Shown here piece after piece: positions 40,301 through 52,300 of a stretch of DNA of 64,000 nucleotides. The notes beneath the pieces are model-generated. The model was not told the origin of the DNA. It saw only the letters and a program-made list of their open reading frames with translations, and searched no databases. How positions within the stretch are numbered: position 1 is the stretch's first letter; each line of letters starts with the position of its first letter. Location of the stretch: NCBI GenBank assembly GCA_016785225.1, contig JAFBJZ010000879.1, positions 434,501 through 498,500 on the forward strand, given 5' to 3'. Source of the stretch: Psettodes erumei. Taxonomy: Eukaryota > Chordata > Actinopteri > Pleuronectiformes > Psettodidae. The translations under genes and the position numbers were made by a program.

Positions 40301-43300
40301 CATAGCTACAATAAAGTTCAATGTGTAAATAAACAGACAGACAATTAGACAAACAGTTTCAGCAGATGATCTAAACCATTTTATTTGGAGGTCAAACTGA
40401 AGACAAGAACACACTGCAACATCTACATCTTTGTCTACAGGACAGTGAAGGGACCTTATCTTTCCAACCTCTAACCCATGGTCAAAAAACCCACACCCCA
40501 TTGCCATCACTCAGAGGAGCCTGTGGTTGGTCATCTCAGTATAAGCTATTTTCTTTTCTGAGCCCACACCATTGGAATGACCTACTCACTACACATTTTT
40601 TTTTCCATAAGCTGAAAACACATAATTAGACTAAACCAAGACATTTACCAAGGTCTCATTTCCTCCAACAAACAAAAGAGAACATTGGAAACACTCTGCT
40701 TGGAAAGGTTTATGATTTAATGATATAATTGAAACTGTTTATGATTTAATATACTCAAAGTCACTTTGGATTAAAAGATCTTCTAAATGAATACAATTGT
40801 CAGAACTTTTATGTCTTTTTTACAATTATTACAATTAGTACAATTATTAGGAAAGTGAGTATTTGACCGTATCGTAATTTTTATGCCTATTTTCCAACTC
40901 CAAGCTATATAAACCTTAATGCTTATTGGATTTAAGCATTATCATCTGATGTGTATTTATGTGATGAGGGAGGGTGTGGCCTTAAGTGATCAACACCCTA
41001 AAACAAATGTGTATAATTATTAGGCAGCTTCTTTACCTTAGACATAATGGGCCAAAAAAGAGATTTAACAGACTCTAAAAAGTCAAAAATTGTAAAACGA
41101 TTTTCAGAGGGATGCAGCACTCTTGAAGTAGTTAAGTTATTGGGGCATCATCAATGAACAATCAAACATTTTGTTGCAAATAGTCAACAGGGTAGCAAGA
41201 AGCATGTGGAGAAAAAAATTAACACAAAAGAGACTAAAGACTTGAGAAGAATGAAATGTGATGCTACCAGGAACCCATTATCCTCCTGTGCTGCCATATT
41301 CCAGAAATGCAACCTACCTGAAGTGTCCAGAAGTACAAAGCATTCAGTGCTCAGAGACATGGCCAAGGTAAGGAAGGCTGAAACATGACCACCACTGAAC
41401 AAGACTCATAAGTTGAAACATCAAGGCTGAATCTACCTGAAGATAGATTTTTCAAATGTTTTATGGACAGATGAAATGAGAGTGATTCTTGGCGGACCAG
41501 ATGGATGGGCCCGTGGCTGGATCACTAATGGGCACAGAGCTCCACTTCGAGTTAGACGCCAGCAAGGTGGAGGTGGGGTACTGTTGTGGGCTGCTATTAT
41601 TAAGGATGAGCAAGTTGGACCTTTTCCAGTTGAAGTTGGACTTAAAATCAACTCCCAAACCCACTGCCAGTTTTTAGAAGATACTTTCTTCAAGCAGTGG
41701 TACAGAAAAAGGTCTGCATCATTCAAGAAGGCCATGATTTTATGCAGGACAATGCTCCATCACATGCATCCAAGTATTCCACTGCATGGCTGGCCAGGAA
41801 AGGCCTTACAGTTGACAGAGTAATGACATGGCCCCCTTCTTCACCTGATCTTAACTTCATCTCAAGGAAATTTTAATCAAAATCAACTGGACTTAGTTAT
41901 TGGTCTCTAGGACATTTCGCCTCTCATCCAAACGGCTTCACCAGTTCATGCTGGTCTGACAAGGGTGAGCTAGTCTACAAGCCCAGCTGGTTTCGATTTG
42001 AAATTTCCTTGAGATAACATGACCTGGGCAAATGAGAATATTCACAGCCTTGATTCTCAAGTCATTTACTTTCTGCCAAGTCAAATCACAAGTCCAAGTC
42101 CACATCTCTGCATGTCAATATTTGTTGTTTGTGAATATTTACATATTCAGTACAATTTAGGGCCTGGAGTATTCACTGAGAAATGGGCTAATACATTGTT
42201 ATTTTTTGAAATAAGATTTGGTGGCAATAACAATAAACAATAGTATAAAATAAATTACTTCAGGCTCTAATGCTCTGGATAATTTCATTAAAAACAGATT
42301 ACACCTGTCTTGATAGACAGTTTTTATTTACCTTATCCTTCAGACATTAAGTAATTTAGTCTTTTAATACAGATGACTGACAAATTTTTCCTCACTTACA
42401 TATGCTAATGATTGAGGGTAATAATTTTACAGTAAAAAATGAATTGGACACCATTTAATATGTGGTTTTCAAAAAAAAAAAAGATCATTTATTTATTTTG
42501 TATGCCCCTTATCAAAAATGCTCTGACTTGTAACCATAACACCAAGGTACATTAATTGTATTTAGTAATCCATATGCCATTACTATATTTCACCTGGGGC
42601 TGGTGACTTTAATGGTATCTGACACAAGCCAACCTGTGATTTTTACAGTTTACAGTCTGTGATGATGGAGTACATCAATAGCCCTTTGAGGACAGACTAT
42701 GAGATGGTTATTACACAGCTAGACAGGACTAGGTCAGGCATTCTCATGGCCAAACTTGGGTATTTAACATTATGGCCCCAGACAAGCACTGGAAAGGATT
42801 GTCAGATAAGAACATTGTGCTACTGCTCACTAACAGATACAGTCACTTTGACAGATTATATGCTTACGCCTCCATCCTGTAATCACACATGGCCCATAAA
42901 AGCCAGGGACCTACCAATTTGAGAATCCCTGCTGTTTTGCACTGTGCACCAGCTCATCACATTGTGTTATTACTAGCTGTAAGATTCTTGGACAGATGTC
43001 AGGACCATTTTATGGAAGCCCAGTTTTGATCTTCCTGTAACATTTGGTTGTTTGTAACCTTTTTTAACAACAGTGTTAGATTGTAATCATTTTGTTTAAA
43101 GGATTTTAGGGGTAAGGCTTATGACTTGGTGGTGTCTTTAGAGTGGTAGTACTGTGATGGAGACATCATTATTTAGTTATGAATGAACAGGCTTGCATCC
43201 CTTTGGCTTGAATGAGTTTCTTTTTGTGTGACATGTGCTAAGCTCCTTAGTTTTAGTGGTGAGGGTAAAATGAGGGGTCTCTACCCCACACAGACACAAA

Positions 43301-46300
43301 CTCGGCCTCACAACAGACTCCCCATTGGCCTGGACTTAGTCATGAGATCCTGGCACTGAGAGAGCTCTCACCCAATATGGTGCCCTGTTGGGAAAGCCTT
43401 GGTTAAATAAGAAGGCCCCCTGGGGTAAGACTGGGGGATTACCAGCCCAAGTCTGCAGAATGAGCTTCAGGGCGAGGGAAGGGGGCACGAGTCGAAGCAC
43501 AGGGCTTCTCTGTCGCTAAGGCCAGTGGACTCCTTTAAATGGTTGCTACGGGGCAGGTATCAAACGTTTGAGAGTCGCACAGAGTCACGGTCATGGAGGG
43601 TATTAAATGGCAACAAAGAGACAGTTATTCTGCAATAATACGCCCTGCTGAGTTCAAGTTATTCTCCAATAATCAAGAGGCAAGGAGCAAGCGGCACAGT
43701 GCTGTGATCACAGGAGCATGGTGCTGCTTGGCACGCACACAAGCACACATACATACACAGACAACATAAACCCTGACAAACTTTATTACCACTTGTACAT
43801 ACACACATTTTATATGTGCCCCCGGTCCCACATTCAAAGCTGTATTAACTAATCCATCCTGAATGACACACAACATTCTGTTAGTGCTGACTCCAAGTAA
43901 ACACATTTTTGTTGAAGATGGAAAATATAACTTGACATGCTTTAACTACAAACATAATCGTGACAGTAATAATAATGATAAGTATAGCTGCAAGCAGCAG
44001 TTTTGGGGTTCTAACCAATGTTAAAAAATGTAAAAAAAAATATATTTGTTGAGGACCCATTTTTCCACAAAAAACATGACTGGATCCAGTTTCTGAATGA
44101 CTATCTGTTCTGCAGTTAACACCTTGTGAGATACAAAATTAAAAATTAGACTAATGACATGGACGAAAACTACTGTCCTTAGTATTTATTGACTATGATT
44201 AGACCAAACAAAAACTAGCAAAAGTTAAATGACTAATTTCACAAAAAATAGTCACATATTTGTGAAGACTAAGACTAAAGCTAAGTGAAAATCCGGTGCC
44301 AAAATTAACTCTGGTTAGACCCTTTTCACCAGCAGGTTTCAGCCTTCACAAAGTCAAGCTAAGCCACTTCACAATTCTGTGAAAAAAAGGAGTGAAATCA
44401 ATTACAATCTTAAATCATCATTACAAAGTATGTGGAAAAATAATTCTTACAACAAAGTGTCCATGTAGTATTTGGTCTGCCATATACTAAATGAAAAAGG
44501 TAAATACTTTGGAGTTAATGACAGGCTTATGAATAGAGAAAATGGGTAATGCAATGGAAGCTGCAATTATGATGCTAAACTTTCAAGTGTAATGTAAAGT
44601 TTAATGTATAAATTAAGTGTGTATAGGGCAGGATGTTGCCACTGAGTTTAATCAGGATTGCGCTACGACAAATTGAGTTATGGCCAATTTCCTGCTAAAA
44701 CCCACTCTTTCAGATTATGCAAATAAACATAATAATAATTTTAGTATGGTGGTGTTGAGGCTTTTGAAGTGGCTTTTGAGATTGACATCAACCAAATTTC
44801 AAAAAATACTTGCACTCAAGCTCTGGCTTAAGGTCACCATTTTCAGGAGATTCAGCAGAATCACAGGTTTTGAAAAACATTTGCACATGCACCAATCCGT
44901 ATGGCACAGATTTTGGTTAACAATTACCCTCAGATTCATGTGCACCAAAATTGGTGAAATTTTGTTCACCAGGTTCTGAGGTACATGCTTTTGGTATTTG
45001 TGGGTATAGGTCATCTTCAAAATGCTTTGGTAGACCAATTTACACAGAGATTGAGAATATCTATCAAGATTTATGATGCTCTGCTATTAAAGAGTAATGG
45101 CCATTTTCCTACTGAGCCCTGTCCTTAGCAACATTTTTTGATAGATTTTTTTCAGGCTATGACTCCTATGTAATGGTAACTTCAGAGCAAATGAGTTACA
45201 ACTCTGTTTTCATTGTGAAGCAGGAAGCTATCATTGTGAAATATTGTGTATTGCACTTACACATTAGAGGAACCTTTCCAGCCATTGGTGCACTGGCCCT
45301 CATAACCTGGCACAAACAAATTATTCATCTCTTTCCAAATTTACCTTTGTTCAGTTTGGTAGCATTTGTGATTTCCAGTGCTGGGGGTCCGATGTGTATG
45401 GGCTTTTGTGCAGGCTTCACTCAATATGTGGTAGGAAAGGCTGCAGGCATCTGTGCACCTGAAGGAGGGGACATGTAATGATATCAAGGGCAGATATTTG
45501 TGTGATTTGACAAACCGTGACACAATATGAATATGTATCAGTGTGGTAAAGTTCCTTGTCAATTATGCATTTGACAACATTAGACAAAATCAGTCATTTT
45601 CATTTTATCCATGAATGTACCCATTAGGTTTTCAGAAAATGTACCATATTACAATATAGAGACATCATGGTATGAAATTGCACTATGACAAATAATCATC
45701 TCCATACTAGCCAGGCCTTCATAAATATTAGTTTTAATAACACATTAATTATTGTGTGTTGATTGATTCACTTGGTTTAATTTTTTGGAATATTGGTAAT
45801 TGTGTATCCTAATTGTTAAAAGGAACAAAAAGGTTTGTATTTGCTGTACTACTACTATTTTTGTACTGCACACACTTAATTTTTTAGTTCTTACTTTACT
45901 GAATTTTTAAGGAACGTTTAGCATAAATTGTGGAGACACCCAAGCCCAGCTGAATGATTTGGTCTTCTAAAGAATTTTTGCAGCTTTATTTTGACTGTTT
46001 CAGCCTCAGAAGCCAAAACAACACAGCAAAATATTAAAAACTGCTCTGGGCTAACCATTAAACCAATTTGAACACAATTTTGAATACTTGATAAGGATCC
46101 TTATCAAGTGTAGAAAATTCATCTGCCAATTTTGGCAACATTTGAACAAATATTGAACAGAAATATAGGTTAGCCTTTTATGAAGTGACAGTCTTCGGAA
46201 ATGAGCATAGGTCGCAGCACGGCAAACTCTTGTTACCATTTAGTAGATGTCATAGAAACTCAGGCCTGTAGGTTGTAAAAGGTTTTTTTTTTTTATATGT

Positions 46301-49300
46301 TTGATGAAATGTGTTGAGATTTCTGACAAGATTTATTTTAAAAAGCAGGTTTTGCTAAAATTGCAAATTTGGGAAAAAGTGCCCGTCCCTAAAGGGGAGC
46401 AGCCAAAAATGCAGGAGCAAACCTTTGCAATAGCCCCACCTACTGGTCCATATATGTGTCACCATAACAATGGTTGGTTGAAGGTTTTGGAGTTCTGCAA
46501 TATTTATTCTTATACAACATTAAATAAGAAAAAACACATTTATTTAAACATTAAACAACAGACAAAAACATCTAATCTAATCTTTCTGTAGACATTGTTC
46601 TATAGACATAGTGTGTGTGTGTGTGTGTGTTGGGGGGAGTGTCTGTGTCTGTACATAGGCAAAGACAATGGAAGTGTGAACGGTATACTACAACTAGATG
46701 GCATTTAAAAAAGAAAACTACTGCTCAAGATGTGTGACGCATGGTTCCTGAGAATGTGACTTCACCATATTTGTCGCCTCAAAGTTGAAACCCTGAGGTG
46801 ACACAGAGTTCAAACACTGAGCTAAATGCACTCCACAGTTACAATAAGGGTCTTCAAGAACAGCAGAAAGATGGTGCACATGCTGACAGCAGTGGTGGAC
46901 TAAGAAGTCACTGCTTAATTATCCGCCATCAGTATTTTAGCATTTAGTATGAAGCAAGGTCCAACATAGTGGCAAGTGCATTTGTTCTGATTTGCTGTGG
47001 TCATCTGTTGGTGTATTAAATAAGCAACTCCTCTGCTTCAGCTTCTCTATCGGCTCTGTAGCTCTCTTCACGACAGCACATTCACAGGTGGGTGCTTTGA
47101 AGTGGGCATTTATTCACTCATTCATACCATGCAAACTGTGTTTGTAAAACAGTACAAAATGCACAGGTTTGCACAGGATGCACCTTATTGCACAAGATAT
47201 AGTATGAAACAAAGGTAAAAATGCTGCTTATGGTGAACAGAAAAATAAAGTGTATTATAGATAAAACCTATATCTATTGTCCACTTATCATGAAAAAAAG
47301 GTTCTTGAGGCTGTGAAAGTGCTCTGAAAGTCTTTGAAAGTGCCTTCAGATATCCATAACAGTAAACACATCATTGTGACATGCACACGTTAGCTTGTAT
47401 ACAGTGTAGTATCAATGAAATCCACTGTAGTGCACACAGAAAATGGTTTCTGGGACATAAATATAAATGACAACAATTAAAATAATAATAATACTTTTAA
47501 ATCAGCCTATGATGCATATCATTCTTATGAAATCCTTTTAAAATTTTACATCAAATTAATTATTTATCTGGAACATGAACTTATGAAATATGTCTTATTT
47601 TAACAAAGTATTTATATTTTCATACGAAAGTGCACACGGTTCTCTCCATTTGTCCTTGATGTAAAATACCTCAGTTTAAAATACTGAAGTAAGTCTGAAA
47701 TTACTGATTTTTAAAAAATACTCATTACACATACAAAAACACAAAAAATTACAATATGACAGTAAATATCACTTGTTACCTCCAACTCTTTTTTCTTTTT
47801 AGATTTTTTTCTGTATGCATCAAACTGTATGCATTAAACCTGCTGCAGTGAGCTTATCGACACCTGGATGGTGGTGGCAGTACTGTTAGAATTACATTCT
47901 TTGATATCTCCAGTCCTTTTAACACCATTCAGCCTCTGCTGCTTGGGTAGAAGTTCCTGGTGATGGGGGTCTGAAGCACTGTCCCGTGGATTACTGGCTA
48001 CCTGAAAGGCAGGCCACAGTTTGTCCATCCAGGCAGTGTTCTGACTGCCATAATGGTTAATGGTTAAAGAGCTCCACAGGAGACTGTGCTGTTTCATTTC
48101 CTAATTACCTTGACTTTCAGTGCAGTTCATCACACCTGCAGGAATTCTGAATCTGAGCTGCACTGCAGTGAAGTGGGTATCACTGCAGAAAATCATATGA
48201 TCCAAGACTTAAGGTTCAGGGAGAAGTCAGCGACTAGATTTGACCACTGACCAAACTTTGAAAGCTTCTTGTTATTGTTCATATGCATTTAACAGCACAG
48301 GGAAGAACGCAGGTCACTCAGGAAGCGGTACAAGAAAGCTGGAGAAGTCGAGAGGGTTGGCCTCGCATGACTTTTTGGCAATCATAAGGAACCTGAATGT
48401 GCAGAGAGTGGAGAACCATTGAATGAGGTGGATAGAGGAGGCCAAGAGAAGAGCAGCATTCCTGGCTCATCCATACAAGTTGACCAAACTACTCCTTGGC
48501 CAGAAGAGGACAGGAACCTTGAGCTGCTCAGTACACACTACCTATAGGTCACAGATTTATTTCACTGCTTATGAAAATAATTTTAAAAATAATTTCACAT
48601 CTCTCCTTACATTCTCAAGATTTCGTATGTGATGAATTCACACATAGGTATAAGTGGTTTTGGACGTGTCACATGAGAAAACAAATTTCTTATCTCCTCT
48701 CTTTTGATGTTCCTCTGTCCCGCTCTCCTTCACCAGATTAGAGTGTGTGTGCAGTCTGGGGGCAGAGTTTCGACGTGGGGCTGGTGTCTTGGACATGGTG
48801 TTTGAATCTCCATTCCAGCTCTTTACCTGCGGCTATGATACCTTCATTCGACTGTGGGACCTTCGACTCAGCCCACGGTATGCTAATCATCATCATCTCT
48901 CTCATGTTGAGTTTAATTTGAGGGGAACAGATAAGCTTGTATATGGAAGATATTGTTCATTTTATGACTAAAGCGTGAAACTTTCTGCAGTGTTTCTATA
49001 AACCATGAAGCCATCAATTTATGTTTTATCTTTGTGTCTTTACAACAAATAGTTAGCACTGAACTGCCATAATCCACCAAATTATTGGAACCTCTAAGTT
49101 TAAAATACATTATTTGGAGTAAATTCATAAATGAATGTAAATTAACCAATTATGTGTAATCAGTTATTGGCACCCTAACCCTATCAATTTGAATTCATTT
49201 CTCAAAAAAAGATGTAGGATTTCCCTGTGTTATAATTATTGGTGTTCACATGACCTGAAAAAAATTGGTGAATTATGTTTTTTCTGCATTTAAAGGGGCT

Positions 49301-52300
49301 GATTATTTCCACTTTCTTTTCAAGATAAAGATCATGAAACAACAGTTTGTAATGTTATAATGAAGAAAAGTCTGCAAAGGTTGGCAAAGAACACTATGCT
49401 AGACATCTAAAGAGTTTCAGACCAGGAACAATTTGGAGTGGTGGTTTCAGCTCATACCTTACACCACACACTAAACCAAGTAGGGCTCCATGAGGGAACA
49501 CCAAGGAGAAAAAAATTATGTAAAAACAAAAGGCAAGACTCAAGATTTCAAAAAAACTTTCATAGATAAGCCACAGTCTTGCTGGTATAATGTTCTAAGG
49601 AGAGATGCAACCAAAGGGAATGCAGTGCATCAGTAATTTTATAGGCAAAGAAACGAAGCCCATAAGAAAAGAAGACCAAATCTATGGCAAAACATAGTAG
49701 CTGCTTGATCATGCTCTGGGGCTGCTTTGTTGCCTCTGGTCTGAAGGCATTGAATTTAAATGTATCCAGGGAATGATGAATTCAAAGAATGACCAAGGCA
49801 TTTTAGATTGAGATGTGCTACCAAAGTACAAATCCAGCGGCACAAAAGAATGGTTGACAGGGAAAAGATGGTCTGTTTTGAATTTGCTAAATCTTAATCT
49901 AAATCCAAAGGTTGGCAAAGAATACAATTACTTACTTATCCATTACTTAAGGAAAAGTATTGATACCGCTGGTCAAATATTACTCTGATACAACTGAAAG
50001 TTGTTCAGTCAGATTTTTACTTAAAAAATACTGAAGTACTTGCTTTTAAAAATGTGGGTTAAAAGTAAAAAATATTTTTATATCAATGCATTGTTGTAAT
50101 ACAGTTTACACACTGACCCCACTCTCACCCAATGTCAGCTGGGCTTGGTTCCAGCAACCCTGCAACCCTAAATTGATAAACAGTATAGCAAATTGATGGA
50201 TGAATGAGTTTACCATTCGGACCATACCATACTTTGTCACTATAATAACAACCTTTTTTTCCAAACAAGCTTTCCCTCTGGACTCACTCTCATCTCAAAT
50301 TCCTTTAAATCAGTACTTTGTGTTTATCAAGCATGCCAACAGCCTGAGTCTATTTTTGTTTAGCTGGCATCTTTGCAGCTGTATCATCTCTGACCCTGCC
50401 CTGTGAAATGGAGTCAGGCTGTTAGTGTGTGGTTTACATTTGCAGACAGCAATGTGTTTGGATGACAGAACTGCATTAAGAAATTGAGCAACCAAAGTGT
50501 TATGAACAATAGGTTGTCATGTCAATGTCAAACATTCCTGTTTACCCAAAGGCAGGCAAAATGTGCATGCTTCTGTCAGTGTAACCAGTTGCCCGAGCTG
50601 AGTGATTGATAGGAGTGGTTCATAACTGATTGATGCATCCACAAACACTTCCATTTCTACATAAGCCAAAGGTGTGTCTCATAGATTTGTCTGGGAGAAC
50701 AATCTTCACTTATTACTGCAACATAATCATGCAGCCTTCCATCACCTGGTATTGTGACATGGTTAAGAACAGTGCATTTTTTCAAAGCAATGTTAGGCCT
50801 CTCAAGCAGAACAGTGTCCTATCTGAGCCATTTAGCAGCTAAAAGATGAAAGGTCTTTTGCTGAAGCAAAATCATTGAAACAGCACATGGAGCCAACAAA
50901 GTCATGTTGGCCAATCCTTCCAGTCCAATATTGGAGAGCACTGCAGAGCTAGTTTGCCATCAACAAATGTTTTTTTCTGCTTCAGGTGTCCATGATTTAG
51001 TCTTTTTCAGTGAAGTCTTTCCCATGAGCAATTGTTGCTACTGGGGCCTCACCTTCAGCATAAGTCTTGGTTGGCCCGCTCCGTCTGGCCATTGGTTTGA
51101 GGATGGTAGCCGGAGGAGAGGCTGGCCAAAGCCCCCAGAGCTTGACAGAAGGCCTTCCAGACTTGGGACGTGAACTGGGGACCCCGGTCAGAGACAATGT
51201 CCTGGGGGATACCATGGAGATGAAAGAGATGCAGTACAAGAAGGTTAGCAGTTTCTAAGGCTGAGGGAAGCTTAGGAAGGGATACGAAGTGGACGGACTT
51301 GGAAAAGCGATCGACAAGAGTCAGCATGACCATATTTCCCTCTGATGGGGGCAAACCCGTAACGAAATCCACTGCAACATGTGACTAAGGATGATGAGGT
51401 ATGGGCAAGGGACGGAGGAGACCAGCTGGAGCACGGTGGGATGACTTGCGTCGGGCGCAGACGGAGCAGGCTGAGACGAACTCCCTGGTGTCAGCTGACA
51501 TGGATGGCCACCAGAATCTCTGCTGAAGCAGAGCTAGGGTCCGGTGGTACCCAGGATGGCAGAACTGATGACCTAACGGCAGGAGGAACAAAGAGCTGGT
51601 CTCCTGGGCACTGATTAGGTGCCACGTGCCCCTGGAGGGCGTCTTGAACCTTTTGTTTGATCTCCCACCTGGCCGCTCCAACCACACAGGAGGATGGGAT
51701 GATTGTCTCCACGGGGGTCTCCTCAGCTGGTGTGACTGGTGCATCAGGCTTAGTGTTTCGGGAACCCGGGCGGTAAGTCAGGGTGTAATTAAACCTACCC
51801 AGGAAAAGTGCCCACCGTGCCTGGCGAGGGTTTAGCCTGCGAGCCGAGCGTAGGTATGCCAGCTCCTGGTTTCCCACATCATAGTTCTGTTCAGCTGGGG
51901 AGAGGCGTCTGGAAAAAAAGGCACAGGGATGGAGCTTCTGGTCACTTGGAGGTCGCTGGGAGAGGACGGCTCCCACTCCTGAGTCCGAGGCATCGACCTC
52001 CACTATGAACTGCAGCTTTGGGTTCAGATGAACTAGAACGGGGGCTCTAGAGAATTTCTCTTTGAGATTGTCAAATGCAGCCTGGGCTGCTGAGGACCGT
52101 TCAAACGCCATCTTTGGTGATGTTAGTTGCGTTAGTGGGGCTGCCAACCTGCTGTAGTTGTTAATAAAGCGTCTGTAAAAGTTGGCAAACCCCAAGAACC
52201 TCTGAAGGTGTTTGCGTGTGGTCGGGACTGGCCACTCTAGTACCGCTTTGATCTTGGTTGGGTCAGGTCTTAATTGCCCCCGTTCAATAATGAACCCTAG

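Noticed and set aside
48423..48632. Possible additional fbxw4 exon just before exon 7
   Set aside because: The translation is a LINE fragment, and exon 6 to exon 7 already join in frame with matching phases.
51381..51614. + strand frames over the gypsy element (also 51808-52008, 53069-53317, 53495-53908, 53909-54238)
   Set aside because: They are antisense shadows of the minus-strand gag-pol coding sequence.
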